Below are positions 30,071-39,103 of a stretch of 64,000 nucleotides of DNA, one piece after another (the first letter of the stretch is position 1; the number at the start of each line of letters is the position of its first letter). Source of the DNA: Luteolibacter sp. LG18 (GTDB lineage Bacteria > Verrucomicrobiota > Verrucomicrobiia > Verrucomicrobiales > Akkermansiaceae); assembly GCF_036322585.1 (NCBI RefSeq), contig NZ_AP024600.1:744001-808000 (forward strand), written 5' to 3'. The position numbers and the translations under genes are program-made. Below the pieces are notes generated by a model. The model did no database searches. It was not told where the DNA came from and worked only from the letters and a program-made list of their open reading frames with translations.

Positions 30071-30101
30071 AGCCATCCCGGTTCCTCCGGGATGGCTTTT
30101 T
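30071..30101 (+). terminator. Intrinsic terminator of the thioredoxin-family gene
   Basis: AGCCATCCCGG (30071-30081), loop TTCCT, CCGGGATGGCT (30087-30097), and a T-run (30097-30101). Perfect 11-pair stem. Confidence 0.88.
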
Positions 30102-30127
30102 CGTTCTGGCCAGCCTACACTGGCGGA

Positions 30128-30994
30128 GTGAGAACGCGGCTCTTGCTGCCACTCCTGATCGGAATCATCGCCCGTGCCGATGATTTCTCGGAGGAGCTCA
30201 ATCGGCTCTCCGGCCCAGGCAGTCACTCGCGGGAGGCGGCCGCCCTCTTCGTGGAAGCGGAGCTCGAAGTACAGCGGAGCAATCCCGACTACTACGCTGC
30301 GGCGGCCACCTTCTGGTGGCATATGGCCCTCGCCAAGGAAGCCACCGACAAGCTCGACGCGGGAGGCATTCCGGATGGCAAGGGTGACCCACTCATCCGC
30401 CAACGCGCGATTGATCTCGCGATCGAAGGCCACCGGAGGTTCCCTCAGCGCGTCGACATCGCCTTGTTTCTCGCGCTGCTGGAGATCCGCACCGATCGAC
30501 CGGACAACGCAGTCGCCACCGTCCGGACCCTCCTCGATCAAGCAAAGTCCACCCCGGACAACCTCACCTGGAAAGACAATGCCAGGCTTCCCTCCGCACC
30601 GGATACTTTCATCCCTGATCAACTCACCCTCCACACGTTCCTGCTGATCACAACCCGTGCTCCGCGCGCGCCGGACCTCGCCCGGGAGCTCGCCTCCGCC
30701 ACCATCGCAGTCTATCCCGATCATCCCCGCGCCTACAGTGCCCTCGCCGAGATCGCGAACCTCCAGGGAGATCGAGAGGCGGCCTTCCACTGGCTCAAGC
30801 TCGGACACACCAAGGCACCCTCCGACCGCTACCTCCTGGATTGCCTGATCGAAAGCGCCCATCGCATCCGCCGCTTCGGCGACCTGCCGCAGCTCTACCG
30901 GGATCTCCTCGCGACCGACATCGACGAGGAAACCCGCAAGAACGCCAACAAGTCCCTCGATCAGGTGAACTCTCGGCTGGCGAAGGGCAAATGA
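30128..30994 (+). CDS. Exported TPR-like protein of unknown function
   Basis: 288 residues from GTG 30128. An upstream ATG at 30092 would place the start inside the preceding terminator, whereas GTG 30128 begins a clean signal peptide (MRTRLLLPLLIGIIARADDF) and follows a -10-like TACACT by six bases. The chain is helical with paired motifs typical of TPRs: DYYAAAATFWWHMALAKEATD, ALLEIRTDRPDNAVATVRTLLDQA, AYSALAEIANLQGDREAAFHWLKLG. It carries no enzyme motif. It probably acts as a periplasmic scaffold. It is convergent with the sulfatase gene, only three bases apart. Confidence 0.72.
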   Translation: MRTRLLLPLLIGIIARADDFSEELNRLSGPGSHSREAAALFVEAELEVQRSNPDYYAAAATFWWHMALAKEATDKLDAGGIPDGKGDPLIRQRAIDLAIEGHRRFPQRVDIALFLALLEIRTDRPDNAVATVRTLLDQAKSTPDNLTWKDNARLPSAPDTFIPDQLTLHTFLLITTRAPRAPDLARELASATIAVYPDHPRAYSALAEIANLQGDREAAFHWLKLGHTKAPSDRYLLDCLIESAHRIRRFGDLPQLYRDLLATDIDEETRKNANKSLDQVNSRLAKGK

Positions 30995-30997
30995 ACC

Positions 30998-33112
30998 TCA
31001 GTGGGAAAACGCCGCCGCCGGAACCGGCTGCCGCGCGATGCCCGGCCCGCTCCACTCGAAATCCAGCGCGGGCTTTCCACTACCATGCGTGTAGTAGAGG
31101 CGGAAGGCGTGGGGACCGGCCTTGAGCAGGATCCGCCCCTCCGCGTCCACCGCCTTGGAGCCGAAGCCGCCGTCGATCACGGTCGCTTCGTGCACCCGCA
31201 GCACCACGCCGGAGTCCGCCTTGCAATGAAAGGTGTATTCGCCATCCGCCGGCACCTGGATGAACCCGGACCACAGCACCCCGGCATCCTCCTGCTTCGT
31301 CAGCGCGGCAACCTCCGGCCGCGCGGACACACCGGCCTTCACCGGCACCACGGAATCGAACTTCGGCACCCACGCGAACTTCGCCTCATACGCCCGCCAC
31401 GCGACGCCCGGCTCCTTGCCGCCCGCCTTGTCCGCGGGCACCAGCTCGCCATCGTAGGGACGCTTCGCCGCAGGCAGCGGACGGCGAAGTTGCAGCACCT
31501 TGTCCTTCATCTCCTGCTGGAGCTCCTGGTTCTGCCCGGCGAGGTTCTTCGTCTGCTGCGGGTCCTTGATGACGTCGTAGATCTCGAAGTCGTCGGCCTG
31601 CGCCTTCACTGCATAGCGGACCCCCACCAGGTTTCCAAGGCGGATCACCTGCATCTGGCCGCGCTGGCGATCGCGGTGCGAGACATCGAACTCCGGAAAC
31701 GACGGCGTCCGGCCATTGAAGGCGTATTCCACGTACACCGTGGAGGGCTTCTGCTCGCCCTTCCCGGTCAACGTCGGAACCAGTGAAACACCATCGGCAC
31801 GTGCCGGAGCAACCACGCCCGCCACCTCGGCGAAGGTCGTCATCCAATCGTGCGCCTGACAGGGCAGCTCGCTCACGCGCTTGCCGGGAACGAAGGCGGG
31901 CCAGCGCACGATCGCGCCGGTGCGGATGCCGCCTTCCCAGCAATCGCGCTTGATGCCATCGAAGGGACCAAAGCTGGCGAAGAAATTCGGTTGGAACTGC
32001 TGCGGCAGGTAGGACTCGTTGCTCGGACCGTTGTCGGTGGTGAAGATGACCAGCGTGTTGTCGTCGATCTTCAAGTCCTTCAGGAGCTGGCCGAGGTCCG
32101 CCACGCACTCGTCGATCCGCCGCACCGAGGTGGCGTAACGCTTGTAGACATCCGGCCACGGGCGCTTCTCCACCGTGTCATCCTTCTTGTCCTTCTTCCC
32201 GCCCCATGCCGGACCGGTGTAGGTCGCGTTGGCAAACTCCGGATAGTAATAGGAGTCCACGGTCCCGGTGGCAGAGCTGATCATCGCGCCCGGCTTGCCG
32301 GTCCATTGGAGCCCACCCTTCACCCCCTTGCCTGCCGGGTAGGGCCCGGTCGGCAATTCGGTGGTGGCGTGGGGGGTGTCATACGCGAGGTAGAGGAAAA
32401 ACGGCTTGTCCGGCGCGGAGGCCTTCTGATCCACGATCCACTTCTTCGCCCGGGCGGTGAAAAGGTCGGTGGTGTAGCACTTGTCGAGCTGCGCGGAGAT
32501 CTCCTGGTTTCCGTCCCACACTTGCTTGCCCCCCTTGTAGGTGCCCTCCTTCGGATAATGCTCGTGGCCGTCGCCGTGGCGCACGTAGCCGAAGAAGTAA
32601 TCGAAACCGCGCTTCGTCGGATAGGCCGGCCAGGTGCCCGGCGAACCGGCCTTCTGGCCCTTCGCCTCGTCCACCTCGCCACCGCCGCCGAAGGGCGAGC
32701 CTTGCAGCCCCCACTTGCCGATCACCGCGGTGGCGTAGCCCGCCTCCTTCAGCACGGACGCGACGGTGTGGTTGTCCTCCAGCGCCTTGTCGAACTGGTT
32801 GTCCCGCACGTTCGCATGGCCCTGGTGGACGCCGCTGAGAAACGAGGCGCGGGAAGGTGCGCACACCGGAGCCGGGCAGTAGTGGCCGCGGAGCTGGAGT
32901 CCCTCGCCCGCCATCTTGTCGAGCGCCGGGGTCATTTCCGCGGCGGCGTTCTTGGCGGCCCGCTGGTTCTGGAAAAACACGCCGACATCGCCGTAGCCCA
33001 AGTCGTCGGTGAGGATGTAAATGATGTTCGGCTTCGGCGCGGGAGCCGCTGCGGACGCGACCGGGCCAAGAACCGCCATCGCGGCGAGGGTCAACAGGAC
33101 GGGAATCTTCAT
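30998..33112 (-). CDS. Secreted sulfatase with C-terminal PA14 domain
   Basis: 704 residues from ATG 33112, chosen for the signal peptide MKIPVLLTLAAMAVLGPVAS. The sulfatase core has NIIYILTDDLGYGDVG (metal ligands D36, D37), the formylglycine motif C84-A-P-S-R88 (Cys type, needs a maturase), VIGKWGLQGSPFGGGG, then VIFTTDNGPSNES (metal D-N). The end (about 585-704) is PA14-like: GVLWSGFIQVPADGEYTFHC, DSGVVLRVHE, HAFRLYYTHGSGKPALDFEW. The layout is that of arylsulfatase A-type (S1) enzymes common in Verrucomicrobia that degrade sulfated polysaccharides; PA14 may bind carbohydrate. The substrate is not readable from sequence. Confidence 0.92.
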   Translation of the reverse strand: MKIPVLLTLAAMAVLGPVASAAAPAPKPNIIYILTDDLGYGDVGVFFQNQRAAKNAAAEMTPALDKMAGEGLQLRGHYCPAPVCAPSRASFLSGVHQGHANVRDNQFDKALEDNHTVASVLKEAGYATAVIGKWGLQGSPFGGGGEVDEAKGQKAGSPGTWPAYPTKRGFDYFFGYVRHGDGHEHYPKEGTYKGGKQVWDGNQEISAQLDKCYTTDLFTARAKKWIVDQKASAPDKPFFLYLAYDTPHATTELPTGPYPAGKGVKGGLQWTGKPGAMISSATGTVDSYYYPEFANATYTGPAWGGKKDKKDDTVEKRPWPDVYKRYATSVRRIDECVADLGQLLKDLKIDDNTLVIFTTDNGPSNESYLPQQFQPNFFASFGPFDGIKRDCWEGGIRTGAIVRWPAFVPGKRVSELPCQAHDWMTTFAEVAGVVAPARADGVSLVPTLTGKGEQKPSTVYVEYAFNGRTPSFPEFDVSHRDRQRGQMQVIRLGNLVGVRYAVKAQADDFEIYDVIKDPQQTKNLAGQNQELQQEMKDKVLQLRRPLPAAKRPYDGELVPADKAGGKEPGVAWRAYEAKFAWVPKFDSVVPVKAGVSARPEVAALTKQEDAGVLWSGFIQVPADGEYTFHCKADSGVVLRVHEATVIDGGFGSKAVDAEGRILLKAGPHAFRLYYTHGSGKPALDFEWSGPGIARQPVPAAAFSH

Positions 33113-33300
33113 GAGCTGGAATGAAAGCAGGGGCAGCGGCCTCGCCGTGAGCGCGTGGGACGGCAGCCCGGCCTTCCCCACCCTATGACGAAACCTCCCG
33201 GAGTCTTACACCATCCGCGGAGGAAAATGATCATGCAAAATGCCGGAACCTATCTGCAATTTCCGCTCGCCACCGGCCTGATCCACAGGCACCCACGGGC
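33113..33300. other. Divergent intergenic region, sulfatase / ferredoxin
   Basis: 188 bases between two divergent genes. It should hold both promoters. The part 33205-33265 is AT-richer than its surroundings. No gene or clear promoter pair was found. Confidence 0.4.
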
Positions 33301-33651
33301 ATGGACGATGAACTCAGGATCGCCGCGAAGGCCGCGGGCGTGGGGCAAGTGAAACGCCACATCTTCCTCTGCGCCACCCCGACCAAGCCGAAATGCTGCG
33401 ACCCGGCCAAGGGCACGGAATCCTGGGAGTTCCTCAAACGCCGCCTCGCCGAGTTCGGTGCCGCCGCCCCCGGCCTCCTCCGCACCAAGGCCGATTGCCT
33501 GCGCGTCTGCACCCGCGGCCCCATCGCCGTGGTGTATCCGGAGGAAGTCTGGTACCACTCCTGCACGCCCGCAGTGCTCGAGCGCATCGTCGTCGAGCAC
33601 CTCGTGGGCGGAGAGATCGTGGAGGATTTCCGGATCGAAGCCGCGGGCTGA
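33301..33651 (+). CDS. Thioredoxin-like [2Fe-2S] ferredoxin
   Basis: 116 residues. The start HIFLCATPTKPKCCDPAKG and the later TKADCLRVCTRGPIAVVYPEEVWYHSC give the ligand set of thioredoxin-like ferredoxins: C24, C33, C66 and C70, with one extra cysteine (C32) beside the second ligand. VVYPEEVWYHSCTPAVLERIVVEHLVGG is the conserved C-terminal part. These proteins carry electrons, and relatives are the NuoE subunit C-terminal domain. No signal peptide. Single gene, convergent with opgH; the 21-base gap and a GC-rich hairpin at the 3' end of opgH (33678-33703) may end transcription. Confidence 0.85.
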   Translation: MDDELRIAAKAAGVGQVKRHIFLCATPTKPKCCDPAKGTESWEFLKRRLAEFGAAAPGLLRTKADCLRVCTRGPIAVVYPEEVWYHSCTPAVLERIVVEHLVGGEIVEDFRIEAAG

Positions 33652-33672
33652 ATCCCCGCGGCCTCCCCGGTT

Positions 33673-35901
33673 TCAAACCGCATCCGGCTCGGTGCGGATG
33701 CGGTAGCTCTCCACCGCCTTGCCCCAGGACGAGTGGAGCGTGTCGAAGGGGCGGGACCACACCGCGCGGTGCATCGCCAGCACGGACGGACCGTGGTAGA
33801 GGATGTTCGCCAGCTCGTCCTTCTTCAGGGCACCCGGCCCTTCCTTGAGCATCTTCTCCGCCAGCTCGGAATGATCCTCGTCGGGATCGGAGGCATCGAG
33901 CAGGGAAACGTGGACGCCGTTCACATACGGATCGACGACCGCGGCGATCACGCCCTCGCGACCGGCAGCCCGGGCGGTCAGCGCCGCGTCCACCGCGGCC
34001 TGGGCATTGTCCGCCAGCGTCATGATCTCCGGCTGGTTGATCTCCTCCGGGATCGAGAACAGCTTCCGCTTCTTTAGCGCCTGGCCATAGCGGACCCGGC
34101 TGGTGAACACCGAAAGCGGGATGGAAAGCAGCATGCCAAGCAGGATCGGGCTCATCCACAGCGCGAACGAGGGTCCGATCCACAGGGCCAGCGCGGTCCA
34201 GAGCACACCGGCGATGAACGCCGGGCCGTGCACGGCGACCGCTTCGCCCCAGCCGGTGCCATCGGTCTCGCGGGTCTGGTTGCCCCAGCTCACGGAGGCC
34301 CCCATCACCATGCCCAGAATCATGAAGGTGTGGGCGATCATGATCGCCGGTGCCATGAACATCGAGAGCACCAGCTCCATCGCCACGCCGAGAATCAGCG
34401 GGATCGCCCCGCCGAAGGAACGGCGCGTCGGACCATGCAGGACACCACCGATCAGGGCCAGGATCTTCGGCAGGAACAGCATCGTGGCGACCAGGCCCAT
34501 CAGGATCAGCGCCTGGTCGTTCGTCGTCATCTTCAGCGTCAGGTCGCGCAGATGATGTAGCTGGGTGACCACCGGCTTCAGGGACGGCCATTGACCCACC
34601 CATGCGGCCAGCTTGTCCAGCCATTCGAAAAGGCGGCTCACCACCGTCAGATCGCTCAGATCGCTCTTGCGGCGCTCCCACGCCACCCAGGTGCCGAAGG
34701 CGAGGAACAGGAACCACAGCGGGCTGCCGAGGTAGGCCATGATGCCCATGAAAAGATGGACACGGGAAGGCAGCGGGAATTTCCGGGCGAACACCAGCCA
34801 CATGTGCTGGAGGTTGCCCTGACACCAGCGGCGGTCGCGCTTGAGGTGGTCCACCAGCGTCGGCGGAGCCTCCTCGTAGGTGCCAACGATGTCCCAGGCG
34901 AGCCAGACCTCCCAGCCCTCGCGGACCATCAGCGCGGCTTCCACGAAGTCGTGGCTGAGGATGCGGCCGCCGAAGGGCTCGCGGCCCGGCAGCGCGGGGA
35001 GTTCGCAGAACTCCGAGAACGGCTGTACGCGGATGATCGCGTTGTGCCCCCAGTAACTGCCCGAATTGAGCTGCCAGTAGTTCAGACCGCGGATGAACAG
35101 CGGCCCGTAGAGGCGCATCGCGAACTGCTGCATCCGGGTGAACACCGAGCCGCCACGGATCAATTTCGGCGGCGTCTGGAGGATACCCAGTCGCGGATAG
35201 AGCTCCATCGTGCGGGCCATCTTCACGATGTCGCCGCCGTCCATCAGGCTGTCCGCATCAAGCACCACCATGGCCTCGTAGTGGCCGCCCCAGTTGCGCA
35301 CGAAGTCGCCGATGTTGCCCGCCTTGCGGTTCTCGTTCTTGCGGCGGCGGCGGTAGTAGATCTTGCCGAAGCCGTCGAGGCGGCGGCACAGGTTCGTCCA
35401 CGCGACCTCCTCCTCCACCCAGCAATCGAGGTTGGTGGTGTCGCTGAGGATGTAGAAATCGAAGGCGTCGAGCTGACCGGCGGCCTCGATCGAGCGGTAG
35501 ATCGCCTCGACACGGCCGCAGACCTTCACGATGTCCTCGTTGTAAACCGGCATCACCACCACGTGCTTCTGCGTGAGCGGGCCTGTCTTATCCTTCGCCA
35601 GATCGGTGATGCAGATCGCGCGGCGGCGGCCGCGCAGGAAATCCCACGCACCGATGAAGGCGTGCATCGTTCCGAGGGTGAGAAGCCCGTTGAGCAGCAG
35701 GAAGAGTCCGAGGATCAGACCGTGGGCACGATGCATGCCGAGCCGGTCATAGAGATCGAACAGCCAGATTCCGGCCGCCAGGTTGATCGTGAACACCAAG
35801 CCGAAGAAAATCGTCCGCCGCACTCCGGCCGTGAACAGGCTGGTGTAGGGCTTGATTCCAGTGGGCGGGCCGCTATCGGCGTGAGAAGGGGAGGAATCCA
35901 T
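33673..35901 (-). CDS. opgH: Glucans biosynthesis glucosyltransferase H, short form
   Basis: 742 residues from ATG 35901 (TGATG overlap with the gene before it). OpgH polymerises and exports the glucose backbone of osmoregulated periplasmic glucans from UDP-glucose. GT2 signatures are VVVMPVYNED (114-123), D215-A-D217, S-H-D318 and the acceptor motif RDRRW (355-359). About eight membrane helices are visible, two before the GT2 domain (28-47, 60-82) and the rest after 370. The E. coli protein is 847 residues; this one appears to lack most of the cytoplasmic N-terminal region before the first helix. The preceding 203-residue gene might supply it. Confidence 0.92.
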   Translation of the reverse strand: MDSSPSHADSGPPTGIKPYTSLFTAGVRRTIFFGLVFTINLAAGIWLFDLYDRLGMHRAHGLILGLFLLLNGLLTLGTMHAFIGAWDFLRGRRRAICITDLAKDKTGPLTQKHVVVMPVYNEDIVKVCGRVEAIYRSIEAAGQLDAFDFYILSDTTNLDCWVEEEVAWTNLCRRLDGFGKIYYRRRRKNENRKAGNIGDFVRNWGGHYEAMVVLDADSLMDGGDIVKMARTMELYPRLGILQTPPKLIRGGSVFTRMQQFAMRLYGPLFIRGLNYWQLNSGSYWGHNAIIRVQPFSEFCELPALPGREPFGGRILSHDFVEAALMVREGWEVWLAWDIVGTYEEAPPTLVDHLKRDRRWCQGNLQHMWLVFARKFPLPSRVHLFMGIMAYLGSPLWFLFLAFGTWVAWERRKSDLSDLTVVSRLFEWLDKLAAWVGQWPSLKPVVTQLHHLRDLTLKMTTNDQALILMGLVATMLFLPKILALIGGVLHGPTRRSFGGAIPLILGVAMELVLSMFMAPAIMIAHTFMILGMVMGASVSWGNQTRETDGTGWGEAVAVHGPAFIAGVLWTALALWIGPSFALWMSPILLGMLLSIPLSVFTSRVRYGQALKKRKLFSIPEEINQPEIMTLADNAQAAVDAALTARAAGREGVIAAVVDPYVNGVHVSLLDASDPDEDHSELAEKMLKEGPGALKKDELANILYHGPSVLAMHRAVWSRPFDTLHSSWGKAVESYRIRTEPDAV

Positions 35902-36512
35902 CAACGGGGAAGTTCGATATCAGGGCCGAGCACGAACCAGAGCACCACGGCGACGAGGAGCAGCAGCAGGAAGAAGAAGAACATCTTCCGGATCACCGGG
36001 CGGCGGTCCATGGTTTCCCACCACTGCGCGGCACCGGAACCGATCGCGTTCAGCTCCAGCGGGCGGGGGGTCATGGTGAGAGCGGCAAACTGCGGGCCAG
36101 CCTTGAGGTAGGATTTCCGCATCGACTCGACGAAAGCCGGGGGCCACGGCTCGGGGGTGAGGAAGACGGACTGCCACTGGCCGGGCATGTCCGTCAGCAG
36201 CAGCGCCAGACGGCCGCGCGCGGCGAGGCGGCCCTGCTGGAGCGGCTCGGCGAGCACCTGCTTCGTCCACTCCGCGATCTCCTTGAGCGTTTCATCCATC
36301 GCCAGGCTGCGGACGGAAACGCCGGGCTCCTTCGCGTGGCGGGCGGAAGCACGCCACAGGATGCCGCGCACCAGCTCCGCCACCAGCAGGCGATTGCGGA
36401 TGCGGAGCGCACCGAGGTACGCCTCCACGGCGACGTAGGCTTCTTCCCACTCAATGAGTTCGCCCTCGTTCAGAGGGCGCAGAGCGGCTAGGGAATGATC
36501 CGGTTGACCCAT
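35901..36512 (-). CDS. Unknown tail-anchored protein between opgG and opgH
   Basis: 203 residues. The body is helical and charged (LNEGELIEWEEAYVAVEAYLG, ALRIRNRLLVAELVRGILWR). It then has LTDMPGQWQSVFLTPEPWPP and, near the end, GSGAAQWWETMDRRPVIRKM followed by one membrane helix (about 176-197, FFFFLLLLLVAVVLWFVLG). The N-terminus is probably cytoplasmic and the tail crosses the membrane. I do not recognise the family. It overlaps opgG by 25 bases and opgH by one base, so it is firmly part of the operon. By position and size it may replace the cytoplasmic N-terminal region missing from this OpgH. That is inference; no sequence match was demonstrated. Confidence 0.75.
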   Translation of the reverse strand: MGQPDHSLAALRPLNEGELIEWEEAYVAVEAYLGALRIRNRLLVAELVRGILWRASARHAKEPGVSVRSLAMDETLKEIAEWTKQVLAEPLQQGRLAARGRLALLLTDMPGQWQSVFLTPEPWPPAFVESMRKSYLKAGPQFAALTMTPRPLELNAIGSGAAQWWETMDRRPVIRKMFFFFLLLLLVAVVLWFVLGPDIELPR

Positions 36513-38065
36513 GTTTCAGTGAGGAAATCGTCTCCCACTTTCAGCGAGACGCGGATATCGAGCGGGCCCACGTCGGAAAGCTTGGCGCCTTCCTTGAGCG
36601 GAGCGATCTGGAAACCGGCGCGCCAGCGGTCGCCGGGAAGCGATTGGACGGCCAAGCCCTGGACCTTCGCGCGCTCCTTGCCGTCGCCCACGAGTTCCAC
36701 CACCGCGGTCGGAACCACATCCTTGCCGTCCTTGTCCTTGAGGCGTTCCGGAGCGATGCCGCTGAATTCCACGGCGATCGTCCGCTGCTCCGGCTGCCAA
36801 TCGTGCAGGCCGGTGCGGGTGGCGACCACGTGGCCGCCCGCCTTCGCCGGATCCTCGGAAGTGGTCCAGTGCTGGCGGTAGACGAATTCCATGCGCTGGC
36901 CGGGCTGGGCCTTCTGGCCCGGCTCCCACATCGCCACCACGTTGTCCGAAAGCTCGTTGGCGGTCGGGATCTCCATCAGGAACACCTTGCCCGGACCCCA
37001 GTCGTTGACCGGCTCGATCCACAGCGACGGGCGCTGGTCGTAAGCGGCCTCGCCGTCCTCATAGGCGGCGAAACGGCGGTCGCGCTGCAACAGGCCGAAG
37101 CCGCTGAGCTTCTCGACCGCGAAATAGTTCTTCTCCAGCCGGCCGGTGTCGTTCGAAAGCGGGCGCCAGATGCTCTCGCCGGAACCCTGCTTGATCGCGA
37201 GGCCGTCGGAATCGTGGACCTCGGGGCGGAAATCATCGAAGCGGCGGCGGGAATTCTCACCGAACCAGAACATGCTGGACATCGGCGCGACGCCGAAGGT
37301 CTTCACCTCCTTGCGAGGGAACAGCACCGCCTTGACCGTCATCACCGTGTCGTCGCCCGGCTGGACCACGAAGGCGTAGGCACCAGCCACCGACGGGCCG
37401 TCAAGCAGGGCCAGCACCTGGGCCGCTTGGTCGCCCTGGTCCGGCTTGCGCAGCCAGAACTCACGGAAGCTCGGGAACTCCTCGGCGGAACCCTCCGCTC
37501 CGGTGTCGATCGCCACCCCGCGGGCGGAAATGCCGTAGCGCTGGCCCTTGCCAAGCGCGCGCCAGTAGCTCGCTCCTTGGAACACCGCCAGTTCGTCAAA
37601 TTTCCCCTGCTGGTTGAGCTGGGACAGCAGGCGGACGCCAGCGAAGCCCGCGTTCGGCGGAAACTCGCCCTTCTCCCCCACCAGCGAACCGTAGTCGTAG
37701 AACCCCGGCGTGAACCGGACTTCCTGGGAATGGGTGGAGGTGAACTCGCGGACCTGGACCGACTCCCGGAACAGGTAGCCCGGATGGAAAAACATCGCCC
37801 GGAACGGCAGATTTCCCTGCAACCACAGGGCTTGGTCCTCGCGGAACCGGATGTCCCGGTACTGGTCGTAGGAAAGCGCCTTCATCCATCCCGGCAGGGC
37901 CTCGCGGTCCGGTGCCTGATAGGGCTGCGACGCGAGCTCTTTGGCGCGGGCCTCGATTTTCTGGAAATCGACGTCCTCGCGTAGCCAAGTCTGCGCGCGG
38001 GCGAATCCGCTGGCTGCGACGACCCCGAGCGCGAGGGCTATGGGCCGGTAGGGATGGAGTGGCAT
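36488..38065 (-). CDS. opgG: Glucans biosynthesis protein G/D
   Basis: 525 residues from ATG 38065, which begins a signal peptide (MPLHPYRPIALALGVVAASGFARA). OpgG family features: LREDVDFQKIEARAKELASQPYQ, LSYDQYRDIRFREDQALW, LFPRKEVKTFGVAPMSSMFWFGENS, HDSDGLAIKQGSGESIWRPLSND and DRRFAAYEDGEAAYDQRPSLWIEP. OpgG and OpgD act in the periplasm on the beta-1,2 / beta-1,6-linked glucose backbone of osmoregulated periplasmic glucans. The exported N-terminal half is a beta-sandwich and the C-terminal half an Ig-like fold. It is the first gene of the opgG-unknown-opgH operon. The cell type of Sec signal, not Tat, points to OpgG rather than OpgD, but the two are hard to separate. Confidence 0.9.
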   Translation of the reverse strand: MPLHPYRPIALALGVVAASGFARAQTWLREDVDFQKIEARAKELASQPYQAPDREALPGWMKALSYDQYRDIRFREDQALWLQGNLPFRAMFFHPGYLFRESVQVREFTSTHSQEVRFTPGFYDYGSLVGEKGEFPPNAGFAGVRLLSQLNQQGKFDELAVFQGASYWRALGKGQRYGISARGVAIDTGAEGSAEEFPSFREFWLRKPDQGDQAAQVLALLDGPSVAGAYAFVVQPGDDTVMTVKAVLFPRKEVKTFGVAPMSSMFWFGENSRRRFDDFRPEVHDSDGLAIKQGSGESIWRPLSNDTGRLEKNYFAVEKLSGFGLLQRDRRFAAYEDGEAAYDQRPSLWIEPVNDWGPGKVFLMEIPTANELSDNVVAMWEPGQKAQPGQRMEFVYRQHWTTSEDPAKAGGHVVATRTGLHDWQPEQRTIAVEFSGIAPERLKDKDGKDVVPTAVVELVGDGKERAKVQGLAVQSLPGDRWRAGFQIAPLKEGAKLSDVGPLDIRVSLKVGDDFLTETWVNRIIP

Positions 38066-38122
38066 AGGGAGGCCCTTATCGGACGACGAACGCCACCCTA
38101 CTGTCAATTCTCTACCGTTATT

Positions 38123-39103
38123 TCAATAATCCCGCCGGCAGAAGATCCACGCGGCCAGGCCCAACATCACAGCCTCGAACGCCAGCGAGGTGCCGATGAT
38201 GTAGAAGGCTGAATGGCGGGTGGCTACGCTCTTCGACAGCTGCCCTAGCTCGCCATACCCGGACGTAGTGGCGGAAATCAGATCGTCCTGCGCCCCTTCC
38301 CTGGCGGTTTTGACCTTGATGAGCCGGTTCATCAGCCTCGTGGTCTCACCGGTCTTGGGCAGAGCCATCATGACCCCCTCGGTAACACGGTGCCATTTTT
38401 CCCACTGGATATCGGTTTGACCAGGCTCCAGGCGAGGAGCCCCGAGGACATCACTGCCTTTTGCCATCATGTAGAGGCCATCGTTGGTGAACTGCATGAA
38501 GAACACGAGCGCCCAGAAGAAAAAGCCCGCCAGCAACCCCGGAAGCACTGAGCGGGTCTTTACCGCAACGACCACCACCACCGAATATATATAGCTGAAC
38601 ATCAGGGTCACCAAGGGCACCGCCCAGAAAACCCCCGGATTCCAAATACCTATCCGCCACCGGACCGCGACGAACACAATCACACAAAACGCGAGGACCT
38701 GAAGGAGCACGAACAGCAGGCAACCCACGTACTTATAAAAGAACAGGGTTCCCCGGGATACTGGCTTCGACATGGGAATCCCGATCGCCCCCTCGGTCAT
38801 GAAATCTGGAAAGATCGGGGCACATGAGATCAAGGCCAGAATCACCGCAGCCCACGACAACCAGAAGCCAACCAGCTTCCCGAAGATGTCCAAATACATG
38901 GATTGGGCACCGGGACTGCCGGCCCGGATCACCTCGTCCTTCGCCGTGAGCATTCCGAATCCCAGATACCAGCCATCGCTAGTAAAGCCCACGGACAAAT
39001 AAGCCAGAGCCACTACAATCGAGATCGCCAAGGTCACCCAGAACAAGCGCCGCGCGCGCAGCAGCCGCAGCGAGTCCACCAGCAATGTCATGAACACCTT
39101 CAT
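38123..39103 (-). CDS. ABC-2 type transporter permease
   Basis: 326 residues with six or more hydrophobic segments: about 18-37, 72-100 (LVGFWLSWAAVILALISCAP), 122-145, 158-175 and 188-207, and one near the end (AFYIIGTSLAFEAVMLGLAAWIF). The loop after the second helix has IFPDFMTEGAIGIPMSKPVSRGTLFFYKYV, the ABC-2 hairpin. A short inserted soluble loop (about 215-290) follows. Its start shares ATGA with the stop of the ATPase gene, so the two form one transporter. The substrate is unknown. Composition is somewhat less GC-rich than surrounding genes. Confidence 0.87.
   Translation of the reverse strand: MKVFMTLLVDSLRLLRARRLFWVTLAISIVVALAYLSVGFTSDGWYLGFGMLTAKDEVIRAGSPGAQSMYLDIFGKLVGFWLSWAAVILALISCAPIFPDFMTEGAIGIPMSKPVSRGTLFFYKYVGCLLFVLLQVLAFCVIVFVAVRWRIGIWNPGVFWAVPLVTLMFSYIYSVVVVVAVKTRSVLPGLLAGFFFWALVFFMQFTNDGLYMMAKGSDVLGAPRLEPGQTDIQWEKWHRVTEGVMMALPKTGETTRLMNRLIKVKTAREGAQDDLISATTSGYGELGQLSKSVATRHSAFYIIGTSLAFEAVMLGLAAWIFCRRDY

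Noticed and set aside
33678-33703. GC-rich hairpin at the 3' end of opgH
   Set aside because: It lies inside the coding sequence and lacks a T-run, so I do not list it as a terminator, although it may help to end the convergent ferredoxin transcript.
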